64,000 bases of DNA. Source: Stomorhina lunata (taxonomy: Eukaryota > Arthropoda > Insecta > Diptera > Rhiniidae). The stretch lies in NCBI GenBank assembly GCA_933228675.1, contig OW121741.1, positions 41,712,580 through 41,776,579 of the forward strand, in the 5' to 3' direction. Shown here in pieces: positions 1-13,799 of this stretch. A model generated the notes under the pieces. The model saw only the letters and a list, made by a program, of their open reading frames with translations. It was not told where the DNA came from and ran no database searches. Position numbers and translations under genes: made by a program. Every line of letters begins with the position of its first letter. Within the stretch, counting starts at the first letter, position 1.

Positions 1-1350
1 CAATTTTATGCACGAAATGCGTTTCATAAATTATTTTATGTTATTATTTTTTTTTTTTTTTCACAAAATGTTCAAACAAATTTATTTTGTTTGTTTTTCC
101 TTTTTCTGAAGTTGTTGTTACGCTTAAATATTAAAAGTTGACAGAATCAAAAGCAAAAAAAAAATGTGTCAAACTCCTAAGGGACTCTTCATGTCACATG
201 GTGAGCAGAGCGAGAGAGATCAAGTAAACATTAGCAAGAATTGATGTTCTTCACACTTTTTGTTCCCTGTTCCCTGACAAATTCTTTGGCACATCCTTAC
301 AACATCATCAGAAGAGACATGTGTGTGCATTTGTTATGTGTTTTCTATGTTTATTTTGTTTGTTATTTGTAACATAAACAAATATTATTTTTCTACTAAA
401 AATTATTTGCATTTGACAATTTGCTCTGGCACCTAAAAGAAAGAAATTTGTATCACATTTTATTTATGTATAAACAAATGTATTTTATGTTTTCAAGGAT
501 GTTGTTGTCTGGATGCCTAAGTGGAAAATACGAAAAAAATATATAAAACTACAACAGCACCAACAACAACGTAACAGGAGTAACAGCAATATCACAAACA
601 AATTATAATTTGTTTCGCCTCATGTTGCTGACCACTTGTTTACACAACATGAATACATTCATTCATTCGTTCGTTCGTTCATTCTGTACATGCAACTTTA
701 GAAAAATACATTCAATTATACTCGTCCAATTTTATGGACAGACAATTATAACGAGGCGGTTTCTTTTATTATCTAGAGACTTGGGTTTTGATCTCTGATA
801 TTTTTTGATTTTAAAATAAGACAAACACACATTTTTTTTTCTGAATTTATTGTTATTAGACCACACGCAGTTACTTATGACACATGAAAATTTCAGATGT
901 CATAAATATTTTATGATAAACATATTTTAGCTGTTTAATATTCGAATTGTCTGGGTTTGATGTATTGCTTGAAGATTGATCACTTTTTTTTTAAGTTTAG
1001 GTTTTTTTTTTAATTTTAAAAGTTAATTGTGGGCTTAAATATATTATCCCCATTCGTGTTTTTTCAACCAAAGAATGTTAACTCTGTATCATGTTTTTTC
1101 AAAGTTTTTCTTTTAATAATAAATCTAACAGCCTGTTTTTGAAACTACTATTTTTTCAAATTGTACGTCAACTGGCGAAAAAATTTTATTTTTGGTTTTT
1201 GAAATTTTTTTTTTTGAGTGAAACGAGAAAAATCTTTTAAAATTTTGGTTCGTATATGAAATGTGTAGACGAAAGTAAATGTCAAATTAGGCAATTGAAT
1301 TATTCTAATCGTCTGGAAAACAAAAATACGTTTGTTTATTTTTTTGTTTA
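1..1350. other. AT-rich spacer, no gene seen
   Basis: No open frame here resembles a protein family. The DNA is very AT-rich with homopolymer T runs. A short tetranucleotide tract of ATTC/GTTC units lies at about 657-685. Nothing else is supportable. Confidence 0.6.
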
Positions 1351-1645
1351 GGACCAGCACTTAATTGATGACCCTACTTATGTAATGCCTTGTGTTGGAG
1401 CTAGGAAAAGGTTGTGGGAGGGGAAATAGGTGGAAAAGTGTTTGTGGACATTTGATTTGAACTTCCCTATATTGCAACTGACGGGCGAAACTTCTGCGGG
1501 AAGCAATTTCCGCATACGAACTGTAAGGCTTAATTACGAATTTTCTCTGTAGTGTTGTTGTTCTGTCTACTGGCCAATCGATGTTTTGGGTAAAAATTTC
1601 GAGTATCGGGAACGAGTTCCCTGATTTCGTCCAAAATAGTAATTA
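1351..1645 (-). pseudogene. 3' end fragment of a non-LTR retrotransposon
   Basis: Read on the minus strand, this matches the last part of the reverse transcriptase ORF and 3' UTR of the element at 17430-19230 (on the plus strand there), and also the minus-strand fragment at 50100-50452. All three share the C-terminal coding block around the WPVDR peptide and the 3' UTR block with GGTCATCCCCTGAGTG-like sequence. The piece is 5'-truncated and broken by small indels, so it is a dead-on-arrival copy. The family assignment rests on comparison within the window. Confidence 0.75.
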
Positions 1646-2289
1646 TAGAGCAATAGAGTTGGATAATTGAGAGTTGTATTCCACTTTCGGTCGGATATAT
1701 GTAGGTGGTGTAAATATAACGGAGATCAAATGAAGTAAAGTATCTCTTTCACCGTATCTCTTACTTGAAAATATGATTTATCCAACAGACATTACATTGA
1801 ATTCCCGTTTTATCATTTCCGCGACAGCCGGTTCTACGTACCGGAATGACCCGAAGTTTCCCGGCCAAGGGCTGTCAACTCAGCAACAACATATTTACAA
1901 CATCGTTTTATTAAATTATTATTTAAAAACAAATTTCTATTAAATTTTGAAAAAAATTTTAAATGTTATTATTTTTTGTTTTTATTTATTCTTGATTTTA
2001 TTCAATTTTAAGGTTAACATCATTTAACTAAAGTCTTAAGATTTACAAGAAAAGCTTTCAGAAAAGTAAAAAAATATATCTTGGCAATACTATTAATTGA
2101 TATTTCATTACGAAGCTTTTATTTCTAAACAAAAAAAGAAAATGAACTCAATTTAGAGCATAATCGTTTGGCTAGTATTCGATTGCCTTCTAACGTATGA
2201 AAGTTTTGTGAACAGGCTGTAAAATTGTTGCACAAGTTACTTTACACGTGTTACATGTAGAGTGTAATAACTTTGAATTAATCGAAAGG
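1646..2289. other. AT-rich spacer, no gene seen
   Basis: No coding signal and no repeat that I can match elsewhere in the window. Confidence 0.5.
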
Positions 2290-3470
2290 TATCTGGTTGA
2301 ACAGCGTAAAACCATCAAAGGAGGAGGAGCTTAGTACAATATACCGTGACCTATCCAACAGAATAAAAAGGTCTGCAAGCGTGCCAATTTGAGTTAGCTG
2401 CAAGTAAAGGCGACATGAGGACCTTATACAATATATCAAGGGCGGTGTGTGGCAAACCTACCTACACCAATAGTCCTATTCTGTGTAGTAGCGTTACACT
2501 TCTCTCAACCCCGGATGAACAATCAATACGATGGATGGAACACTTCCAGTCAACATTAAACAATTCCATTGGATTAGAAGCACTGACGGAAGTGCAAAAA
2601 GAAACCAACTATGACTGTTTATTCAATGGAATTTCAGACAGCCCACCAACAATACAAGAAGTGAAGAATGCAATTAAAAGCCTTAAGCGCAACAAGCCCC
2701 CGGGCAATGACAATATCTCAGCGGAGATGCCTTTATGTGACGTTGTGCGTAAAATATGGGAAGAAGAAGCTCTGCCAACCTCCTGGAATGAAGGTATACT
2801 AGTCAAACTACCAAAAAAAGGGTAACTCCAAAGACTGCAATAACTACAGGGGAATAACACTTCTTCCAATACCGAGCAAAATACTAAGTCGAGTGATTTT
2901 GAATAGAACGTCTGACGCAGTTTCTAAAACACTACTTGTGTTGATCTAATCAACACAGTCAGAATAGTACTGGAGAAATGTAATGAATTCCTTCTAAGCC
3001 AAAGCCTAGGCCACCTTCAAGAAAACACTAGCGCTATTACTGTTGAATCTCGGGCAGCTGAGCTGGAAATCAATATCCCCAAGACAAAGATTATGCCTGG
3101 AGGCTATGGCTCAAACCCGTCGCCACACATCAATGTGGATAACGAGGTAATTGGATGTGTAGGTACCTTTAATTATTTTGGTAGTTTGATATCTACAAAA
3201 GGTGGCGCCGACGAGGATATTGAATCGCGTATTAATAAGGCAAAATTAGCATTCGGCATTCTCCGAGCTATTTGGAAATCTCGGCAAATATCAACAACAA
3301 CTAAGTTACGAATATATAACTCGAATGTCAAGTCCATCTTGTATTACGGCTGTGAAACTTGGAAACGCACAAATGCCATCGATAAACGCCTACAAACCTT
3401 AACATGTGGTGGCCAAATCGCATAAGAAATGAAGATCTACTAAACGCTTTAAACCAAATCCTTATTAGTA
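2290..3470 (+). pseudogene. RTE-type non-LTR retrotransposon fragment (reverse transcriptase)
   Basis: Conceptual translation gives a thumb-less part of an RTE/BovB-type reverse transcriptase. The linker ends in KRNKPPGNDNISAEM, then follow KIWEEEALPTSWNEG and, after a frameshift near 2822, CNNYRGITLLPIPSKILS. The catalytic palm is missing: the sequence jumps at about 2940 to the C-terminal block containing TTTKLRIYNSNVKSILYYGCET. Related copies lie at 44627-45370 and 50480-53750, and the N-terminal edge here aligns to about 52000 in the latter. No function is expected. The clade name is from general knowledge of these motifs. Confidence 0.8.
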
Positions 3471-3990
3471 CATTAAAATAAACAAAAAGCTAAACAAAAT
3501 TCAAAACTGCTTAAGTCGATATCGAATGTAAATTTTTGCTTATAATTTTAGTAGATTCTTGGTAAATTTTACCAAATTTTCAGAACTCGTTCCCAGTGTG
3601 AATATCTTATATATTGTGTTCAAAAACGATCTTAATACCTTGTTTAGTTTTAGAGATTTTTGCTAAAAATTTCAAAGTAATTTAAAAAAATTATATAAAT
3701 TTATTGTTGTTGCACTTTTTTGACAAAAGTCTTAAATCAATTTCTAAATTGTTAAAAATGTTTGACCTCACTTAAAAATATATAAAATTCCCTTTCCATT
3801 GATGTATAACATGTCAACCTACCTCATTTTAATAGAATAATTTTGTTTAAAATTCTACCGAAAAATGTTCGTGTATAATTTTATGAAATTCTTCATGACC
3901 GAGTAATAAAATATGTGTAAAATTTTATTAGGTTTTATTTTGTTTGAATGTTTATTTGATTTTTATACATGTCAAAACATTATTATTTTA
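3471..3990. other. AT-rich spacer, no gene seen
   Basis: No coding signal. Sequence is more than 70 percent A+T by eye, with short runs of A and T. Confidence 0.5.
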
Positions 3991-4713
3991 AACAAGTAAA
4001 AAGTGCTATAGTCGGTCAAGCCCGACCTTACGATACCCTTCACCACTAAGGTCAAAGTTGTTCTTTTTCTTGTATTATGGCAAATATTTTGCTAAATTTT
4101 GCCATCATACAAACATTTTCTCAAAACTTATATATTTAAGCTGTTTCCGCCATTTGGACTTATATGAGAGCTAGTGCCAAATGTAGACCGATTATTTCAA
4201 AATTTGGCAAATTGATTACAGTTGTTACAAAAATTATGTATGCAAAAATTCCTATTATCTTCAGATTTACGAGCGTTTTACTGATTTTTGTCTCATTTAG
4301 TGCGTTTTGACAGAAGAGTTTGTATGGGATCTGTGGTCAAATGTGGACCGATTTCAACGAAATTTGGTATAATAATTTTGGTTTACATAAGCAGTATATG
4401 TTTTAAATGTCATATAAAATTTTGATTTTTGTGGCCAAAATAATTCCGGGAAGTGGGACTTCCCGTACCATAAATAATGGACCATATACCAATAACCATC
4501 AAAAAATTATCTGTGCCAAATTATATCAAATTATCTTTAGAATTGCGACCTGTAGTTTGATTACATGGTTTATATGGGGGTCCAGCCAGCCAGCCGTCCA
4601 GCCAGATGGACTGACATAGGTAAATCGACTCAGAAAGTGATTATACGTCTATTGGTATACTAAAAGGTAGGTGTAAGACAAATATTTCTTTGCACCTATG
4701 GTGGTGAAGGGTG
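3991..4713 (+). repeat. mini-me/DINE-1-like interspersed repeat (copy 1)
   Basis: Starts with AACAAGTAAAAAGTGCTATAG followed by the hairpin GTCGGTCAAGCCCGAC and the phrase TACCCTTCACC, and ends at 4713 with GGTGGTGAAGGGT. A degenerate CCAGCCAGCC/GTCC microsatellite core is at about 4580-4610. The copy at 49122-49915 is the same family and orientation. The terminal hairpin plus internal GTCY-type tetranucleotide core fits the mini-me/DINE-1 group described in Diptera, which is considered Helitron-derived. That link is inference. Confidence 0.7.
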
Positions 4714-5115
4714 AATGTTACTTCCGGTGTCCCTCAAGGAAGCCATCTTGAAACATTATTATTCCTTTTATTCATATATGATCTTCCAATGTCTATGATG
4801 TATAGCAACGTCCTGATGTATGCAGATGATGTGGAAATTTTCCTAAGTCTATCCAAGTTTGAAGATGTCCTATATCTTCAAGCTGACTTTAATAATTTTT
4901 ACGAATAGTGCACAGCGAATCTAATGGAATTAAACTTGAAGAAATGTAAATCCATGTCCTTCTATAGATGTTTACCGGTCTTGAATGATTACTTTATTAA
5001 CGGAAATAAATTATACTCTGCAGACACATTTTTAGATCTAGGTGTCCTGTTCGACAAAAAGCTAAATTTCAATTCCCATGTTTTAATGACCGTAAATAAA
5101 GCGAAAATAAACTAA
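4714..5115 (+). pseudogene. non-LTR reverse transcriptase fragment
   Basis: The sequence begins abruptly at the end of the mini-me-type repeat with VTSGVPQGSH (the conserved GVPQGS motif), then LMYADDVEIF (the YADD catalytic box). After one stop at about 4906, the frame continues to a C-terminal block with LKKCKSMSFYR and LDLGVLFDKKLNFNSH. Only the palm and part of the thumb remain. The upstream half of the gene is not on the other side of the repeat. The residues are typical of Jockey/CR1-group elements. Confidence 0.75.
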
Positions 5116-5490
5116 ACTTTTTAATTTTATTAAAGAAAAGGGTAATTCTGCAACAGCCACATATCGTGCTTAAAGAGGAGATTATGGTTTACATAATCAT
5201 CCAACTACGCAAGCAATTGGCAAAATTGTAAAGAAATTTGAAGAGGCTACTGTAAGTAAAGTTTGCCGAAGACCCGAATGTGTCGACTCCTCGTCGTTTA
5301 CGGGAATTAGGACTATCTTTTGGCACATTATGGCGTATTTTGCATTTAGATCTACACCTACATCCATATAAAGTCCAGCTAATACAACAACTGAAGCCAG
5401 CTGACCATTTATAACGTCGTAGATACGTGAAATGTGTGCTTAAACAACAGGCGGTTCACAACAGGACGTTCACTTTTGAAACCGCAAAAT
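5116..5490 (+). pseudogene. mariner-type transposase fragment
   Basis: In shifting frames the DNA encodes pieces of a Tc1/mariner transposase N-terminus. One is a helix-turn-helix stretch (NHPTTQAIGKIVKKFEEA). Another is the second DNA-binding segment (LGLSFGTLWRILHLDLHLHP) leading to KVQLIQQLKPADH. The order and wording parallel the better preserved mariner at 55756-57043, but this copy is more decayed and the catalytic domain is absent. Confidence 0.65.
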
Positions 5491-6789
5491 GGATAACCCC
5501 GTATATCGGTTGACTATTTATTTAGTTTATAGTTGCTGTTAACATGTAATGGAACTCTTCTTTTTTATCAGCGTCGTACATTGGAGCATATTTGTTATTG
5601 AATAATGAAAATGTTTCTTTTCAATCTGATAATGGGTTTCTTTATATATCTAGACACCACTTTCTGGTATGTTTCCATTTGCAGAAGAAATCTGGTAATT
5701 TCAAAATAACGTATTTAGGCCTAAGTGTAGACTTTTAATGTAAATTTGTATAAGTCTTTTTTTAGTAGTAGTTTCATTAAATAGTCAACCAAACCTCAGA
5801 TTTGTGGGTGATTGGTTATAGCTTATAGTCACCATCCTGACTACATTTTAGCCCTCTCACATTGACTGACTCTAAGTAGTTGCCTATATAACATTACCAT
5901 GGAACTCTTTGCAATGTATTTCTGGCTAAAGCTGCACTTGAATTGCAATATTTCCAAGTTGCCACCAGCAACTTTAAATACAAAAATTCACACGCGAAGC
6001 ACAACCAATTGAAATATTTATTTAAAAATACATTAAAAATTAAAAATTTTCAAATTTTTGTTAATGCATTTTAAGTAATTAAGATATTTTTCAATTGATT
6101 AAATTGTTTTCAATATACATACGCATTATTTCTTAAACCGACTTAGACATAAATAAATATTAAACTGTCGAATATCTTCAAAAACAAATTTTTTGGGAAA
6201 AAAAATCCAATAAAAAACGAAGTCAACAAAATAATAATTAGACAATCCCTGGAGATATGTGTGGGTTTTTAGGGTGTGATTAATATTTTCTCATCTTTGA
6301 TAATTAAATGAAAAGACAGCGACAGAAATTCCCAACATTCCTTAGAGGCACTACAACGACTATGTTCGTATTATTCATAATTCACCCCCTATGTAACTAT
6401 GAAGTTTCGGGGGTTTTCTCTAGTGTGTGGTTGCAATTAAGTACAATTATGAATCTTATTAAAATCTTTCGTAGGCCATAATGAACATACTCGTATACAT
6501 ATGAGTATTAATGTCGAAGTATTTGTATATGAGTTCGAGTAAAATACACAATATGAAATTATTATTAAAAAAATAATAACGAATTTATGTGCAAAGTATA
6601 TTTGATGTGGTCTCCCCCGGACTCAGTAGTGATAATAATTTCGATGGCATCAAATATATTCATTCATACTTAAAACTACCAAGAGCATTAAATATAATAT
6701 TTAATATTATCACAAACAAGTAGCAACAGTTGTGATGATGTAAATAGCATTTATGTTAGTTCATTTGAAGTCTTTAAAAAATAATTGGG
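5491..6789. other. AT-rich spacer, no gene seen
   Basis: No coding signal and no copy of the named repeats. There are only short A/T tracts and scattered TATA-like strings. Confidence 0.5.
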
Positions 6790-7266
6790 AGTACTTCTCA
6801 AGGCTGAATTCAGCAATACCAGGCCCTTGCCCTTTTAGGTAACGTGATTTTTAGGCCCAATTTAAATGTTCATTTGTTTAGGAATCAAGCTCTAGAAGCC
6901 CTGGAAGGATGTAGCATCATCTCAAAACAAGTCAAGTCGTTCTTGCTTGGTCTTAGCAGAACCAGTCTTAGGAAATGCATAGGTTTTCTAACTGGCCATT
7001 ACGCCCTGAATTCTAGGCTAAAGAGGTGGGATGGAGCAATTTAAAATTCGTCCAAAACGGTAGAGCACATCCTCTGCCATTGTTCTACGTAATAGATTCT
7101 ACGAGGAACTGGGCGACATACAGCAGTGCGAACTGACTGATATTGTAGGTTTTATATTGAGACTCAGATGGCGTAGATAGACAGGTCTCTCTTCCTATAT
7201 GGTAGCGTTTTAGATGCCACTTGCCTTCTCTACGACTCCTTTACTCTATCTCTAATACTATCTATA
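6790..7266 (+). pseudogene. non-LTR element C-terminal (RNase H/zinc-knuckle end) fragment
   Basis: From 6844 the translation gives a block resembling the last part of Jockey/I/R1-type ORF2, after or within the RNase H region: FLLGLSRTSLRKCIGFLTGH followed by YALNSRLKRW. A frameshifted segment then reads KTVEHILCHC, the conserved cysteine-histidine end of these proteins. The following DNA (to 7266) looks like 3' UTR and is interrupted by repeat copy E1. The 3' UTR resumes after it at 8816. Confidence 0.6.
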
Positions 7267-8815
<1,549 letters not shown>

Positions 8816-8950
8816 ACTTCACCCATCACATTCTCTTCTTTTTTCCGCTATCGTTCTATACTTTTAGAAAGGATCACAATGGACCCAAGGGTCTCAGAGT
8901 GAAGATGCCACTCCCCTGCCATCACCTTTTCGACATAACCTAACCTAGGG
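8816..8950 (+). other. 3' UTR remnant of the non-LTR element split by E1
   Basis: Contains GGGTCTCAGAGTGAAGATGC and the terminal phrase CGACATAACCTAACCTA, which I take as the 3' end of the element whose coding fragment is at 6790-7266. The link is inferred from position either side of E1. Confidence 0.45.
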
Positions 8951-8983
8951 ATTATGTTTAAGGGATTTGTAATTTGTTAAATA

Positions 8984-9215
8984 GTCGGCTTAATATGCAA
9001 ACCTGCTAAGTCCACTTTTTAAGTAAATTCAGATTTTGATGCCGTGTTATTTTGAAATTTACGCTTCAACGACCAACAATTTGTTTTTTTTTCAATTTGA
9101 GTCTTAAAGAGTATAAAAAGGTTTGATAAGAAAAACTGCTAAATCTACTGTTTGAAAATTTTTGTAAGAAAAACTAGTTTTGGTTTTAAAATGTATTTTC
9201 TATGCTACTAATTCG
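8984..9215. repeat. MITE-like end, partial copy of the 19335-19652 repeat
   Basis: Begins GTCGGCTTAATATGCAAACC, the reverse complement of the right end of the repeat at 19335-19652. The following roughly 170 bases (TAAGTCCACTTTTTAAGTAA through GATAAGAAAAACTGCTAAAT) match that repeat in direct orientation. The right end is missing. Confidence 0.6.
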
Positions 9216-9843
9216 CCCTTAACTGTCCTATTCATATTCATTGGTTATCTATTCTATTCTGTATGAAGTTAATGATGATGAAAAATAAATGAAAGTAAAA
9301 TGACTGACTTGACATACAAACATACACACCCTCATCTTTACTTAAGACTTAATCGACTTATTTTCACTATTTTTTCTTCTAACAAATTCCCTTCCCCAAA
9401 ATATCTAATTAAGATACTCCATCTCGATACTCACACTTCACACATACATACCCAGAAATATCAAACTATTGAAGTAATTTTATATATATATTATCGGTCG
9501 ATATAAAAAAATCCATTATCGCAGCAATTCAAATACAATTAAATATAATGAAATTCCACTAACAACAAAATTATTTGTTTTTTTATATAAAATCTGATTA
9601 CATGCAAATAATTACATACTGACACATACTTGCATGCACACAGACATTTGTGTGTAATTACAGATACATTCATAACATACAATATCCATTGACAATTTTA
9701 ATTAGTAGATTTAATCTTTTGAGATTTTTGACAACTTCATTAAAATAAGTTTGAAAATTCGTAAATCAAATTCTTTACTATATGTTAGGTTTTTGATATT
9801 TTTTACAAAGATTATAAATATGCACTACATATCGCCCGTCGGC
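9216..9843. other. AT-rich spacer, no gene seen
   Basis: No recognisable coding or repeat content. A TA-rich patch is at 9480-9505. Confidence 0.5.
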
Positions 9844-10409
9844 TTAATATCTGTGGACTTTTGACAAAACGTCTTCTTTCAAAATCCACAACTTTTCAGT
9901 AGAGCGAAAAAACAGTTAAAAAGACTAATAGAAGTTATTGCTAAGAAAATTAAAGAAATTCCGAACTTGGATATTATACACAAATACTCAATAAACAATA
10001 TGCGACTCTTTTTTCGTTTTCTTTAAAACGACAAAAATTAAAATTAAGACGTTTTGTCAAATGGATTTTAATAAAAAAAAATAGCTTCTATCATACAAGT
10101 CGTTTTGTGAAATTTTTTTTGCTTAAATTATAAAATGTTTTTAATCGCTTAAGTCAAGAGAAGTTATTTTGTTAAAATGGAATATGAAAATAAAGTTGAA
10201 AGAAGTTGATCTGGAAAAAATATTTCGGTTTTATTTAGAAAAAATTATTCACTATTTCGTTACAATATGGAAATTATACAAAACATGGTTAAAAATAATA
10301 CATTTTCTCATTAAATATAATTAAAACATTAAAATTCACTTTCAAATAAAAGAATAAAATAATTCAAGGAAACAGTAAAAATCCATATTTTGCGTTTTTT
10401 ACACTTAGT

Positions 10410-11477
10410 TTATTGTTGAGTTTCTTCTTCTTCAAGATCCGGATCAATTTCAAAAAAACGTTCTCCTTCGGCCTTTATGTTTTCATAAAAACTATGTAGA
10501 TGAGTACTAATCAGTGGCAGCATATCCAATAAATCACGTTTTTTGTTCTGCGATATGGCCAATGGAGACGTGTAACTTGCGATCAATTGTGGAGCTGGGA
10601 CCTTTTGACGACGAGAATTAATGTCTAGCTGCTAAAAATCTTCTTCTGGGTATAGTGATGTCTTGTACTGTAGAATTCCAAGTTTGTTTTTCTCGTATCG
10701 AATCCAACCAACCTCTTTCCACTCGAATTTTTCACCTGGGTATTGATGTGTTAAATTACTTCATTATACTTTTGCATCGGCAGCTTGTGGTGTGGCTCAT
10801 GTCGGCCACGTTGGTCATCCGGTATGAGCGCACCAAATAATCGATTTATTTTATACCCATTTATGGTTTTGATGCTCGAATCCGTTTCTCCAAATATTTT
10901 TAAGAAGCATCTTTTGCACACGCGATTTTTCTGTCCGCACATCCCAAAATGGTACAAATAAACATATTGCCGATTCCGGGGACTGGATGCTTTCACTAAA
11001 GTCTCGGTTTTCTTCGTTTGGATCTCAATCATGTTCGAAATGTAATGACGACGCTTATTATAATCACCCAGATTCCAGTATTCTTTAAATATCTCTTCTT
11101 GCTGCTGAGCATTAATTTTGTTGTGACACATTTTCTTGCACTGTCCTATTGGATCAAATGTCTTTTTGGGTACTTTTTTATTCCGAGATGTATAGTATTC
11201 TTTTCCTAAACTTTTGTTTAATTTATTCAAGGCCTTTGATGTTGTAGGTAAATATATCGATACATTGTTTTTTGCTAGATTGTGGCAAGTCTGACTGGCT
11301 AAGATTAGATTCTAATAAAGCAGCCATATCTCTAACGCTCTCCGATGTTGTATCCAGATGCGAACCTTCTGATGGAATATAATCAGAAACATCAAAATCG
11401 GTTTCGTAAAAAACGTCTTCATCACTTTCGACATTTTCAAAGCTCTTAGCCTCGTTACCTGCTTCAAAATCGGCCAC
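10410..11477 (-). pseudogene. internally deleted transposase-like gene
   Basis: The minus-strand translation begins with an acidic leader (SDEDVFYETDFDVSDYIPSE). After a 1-nt frameshift near 11225 it continues into a conserved N-terminal domain (GKEYYTSRNKKVPKKTF, then CGQKNRVCKRCFLKIFGETD and DQRGRHEPHHK). Near 10745-10755 it jumps straight to a conserved C-terminus (YPGEKFEWKEVGWIRYEKN ... KKRDLLDMLPLI). In arthropod proteins with these ends, as I remember them, a long central domain lies between, so several hundred residues appear deleted. A TAG stop sits at 10632-10634. I recognise the family as a widespread uncharacterised transposon protein but cannot give it a name. Confidence 0.7.
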
Positions 11478-11944
11478 AGTTTTACTTTTTTGTCTTTGAT
11501 CAATTTACACGAGTTTTAATTTATTCTTAAATAAATAGCTTCTTTTTTTCTTTTTCATTTTTCTAAAAACAATTGTGTTGAGATAAGACTTAAAATTTTT
11601 AAGACTTTCGTTTTTTTAAACTAACTTCTTTTGATACAAGACGTTTTGTCGCAAGTAATCCTGGCGACCAATTGATCAAAACATAAACTTGTTTGAAACA
11701 AGCTATAATTTTTCAAAATTTGCTTTTCACGAAACGTCTTCTTTCGAAAGAAGCTGTTTTGTCCAAAATAATTTAGTAAAAATGGCTAAAACTAAATGAA
11801 GACAAGCTGGTTTGTCAAACTATTTTTGCCAGTTTTCTGGTATGAATTTTCAAATTAATCTTAATTCTCTGAAAGAAGTCGTTTTGTCAAATTGAAATTG
11901 GGGAAAAATCTGAAAGAGGTCGATTAGTCGACTACATATCTTCC

Positions 11945-12618
11945 GATCCAAAGGTCGTAGAAATACGGGGTAGTGATTTGTCGTCTGTCTTGTACACACG
12001 CGTTGTTTTTAATCTGTCCTTAAAATCAATGTTTTTAAATAGTGTCCGCGTCCATTGTTTTTCTTTTAAATCAGTGTTTTTTTTTTTTTTTTATAAAATA
12101 TAAAACGAAAACATCCATAAAACCAATAATAAAAATATTTCAAAAACATTTCACAATAACACAAATTCTACATTTAAAATATAAAATAAAATTACAAACA
12201 AATCATAAAAGAAAATAAAACTAAAACCCCAACAACAAAACCAACTAAAACATAAGAAATAAAATAAACCGCAATTTTACAATAACTACACATATACAAC
12301 AGAAACAATAACAAATATCAGCTGTCTGAGAGATCAGTGTTGACACTTTTAATATTACCAGTGTTGGCACTACGGGGAAATCTCTCACGAAATGACCAGA
12401 TCTGGGCTTTTATGGTCCCTTTTCCTATTGTCATTGTGATATCCCCCCTTGCTTCTTTTTTTTCAATTATTGTAATGCTGACCTTGAATTAGTTGATATA
12501 AACTGTTTAGTGATGAAGGTATAACACTGATCACTAAACAGTTACATTATAGCAACTTTTCTCATTGTTATCAGTACAAATAATTAGGCTATCTGTTTTA
12601 GATTTTTTTGTCTTCATA
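11945..12618 (+). other. probable 5' leader of the interrupted non-LTR retrotransposon
   Basis: No ORF. The region lies between the subterminal motifs of the TTAA element and the ORF2 start. It is A-rich, with a T tract at about 12077-12094, and near its 3' end has a perfect 14-bp inverted repeat AACTGTTTAGTGAT / ATCACTAAACAGTT (12501-12514 and 12530-12543). The exact 5' end of the retrotransposon is not defined because no clear target duplication is visible. Confidence 0.5.
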
Positions 12619-13791
12619 ATGAGTGGTCGTTTCAGAATAGATTTTTGCAACATACGTGGGCTTAGAACCAATTTCTTCTCGGTGTACGCTCACGTTTGTC
12701 TTCATAAGCCGGATATTTTCGCCTTATGTGAAACACAGGTATCTGAAAGTGCTGATCCACAGGACTTTCATATACCTGGGTATCACCTGCTATCGCTTTT
12801 TTGTCTACATCGAGGCATTGCTATGTACATACGCAATGAAGTTGTGTATCAGTGCCAGCAACCATCAGGCACGAGTGATGGAGAATTTGGCTGCCTTTGG
12901 GTTAAATTCAATATCAGAGCACACTATTTGCACTTCGGGTTTCTGTATAGAAGTCCAAATGCGGAAAGGGAAACTACAATATCAAACTTCGGCGCTCTTT
13001 CTGACTCTATCACGAAGATCCTTGAGAGTTGTCCGAGCAGTGAAATCGTTGTTGCTGGGGATTTCAATGTTCACAACACCTCTTGGCTCCGCCATTCCAG
13101 CCATACAACTCCAGAAGGCCAGTATGTGGAGTTATTCGCAGCGCATAACCATCTTGCGCAACTAGTGAATGTTCCAACCCATATCTCGTGTGTTGAAGGG
13201 CACCAAAATAATACCCTCGACCTGTTTTTAACTTCGCACCCTGACAAGTATGAAGTTGATATCCTTGCGCCTCTCGGTAACTCGGATCACTGTACCGTTT
13301 CTGCCTCCTTTCCGTTCTCAGAACTTCTTACCACTTCTCGACCAGCTACGAAGCGGCTCCGATTCATTTACGGAAAGGCTCGTTGGATTAAGCTCAACGA
13401 CTTTTTTAGGCATTTCAATTGGAAGCTTTGTTTTCTAGACAATAATGTTGATGCCATGGCAAAAATGGTCGAAAATGTAATAATGCTGGGAATGAAAGCC
13501 TTCATCCCATGCAAAAATTGTACCATTAAACCCAGACAAAAATCTTGGTTTAATTCGATATGCAAAAATGCAGTCAGATCCAGAGAGAAAGCATTCAGAA
13601 TCTGGCGTAATAACAAAAATCCAGATACTGATTCGCTACGCAAAAAGGCGAGGTCTTCGTGTGCCAAAGTGCTAAGACGTGAAAAAAATCTTTACGAGCA
13701 GCGTCTTCGTGCCAAAGTTCTTACTGCTCCTAGGGGCAGTAAAAGCTTTTGGTCATTCGTTAAAAGGGTGAAGGATAACACTGTGTGTAAT
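12619..13791 (+). CDS. ORF2 part 1: AP-type endonuclease of non-LTR retrotransposon
   Basis: I take the start at the ATG of 12619 (MSGRFRIDFCNIRGL), since upstream in-frame codons have no ATG. The residues match an apurinic-type endonuclease domain: N-R-GL near residue 11, the acidic ALCETQ near 45, GDFNVHNTSW near 155, the histidine box LGNSDHCTV near 220-228. A basic linker rich in Arg/Lys follows (about 310-380). The enzyme would nick chromosomal DNA to prime reverse transcription. The frame is open for 391 codons up to the insertion point and continues in phase at 17430. Past 13791 the open frame runs into transposon sequence and is not real. Confidence 0.88.
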
Positions 13792-13799
13792 TTTTTAGG

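Noticed and set aside
610..798. 62-residue frame near the left edge
   Set aside because: Short, AT-rich, and partly made of an ATTC/GTTC microsatellite.
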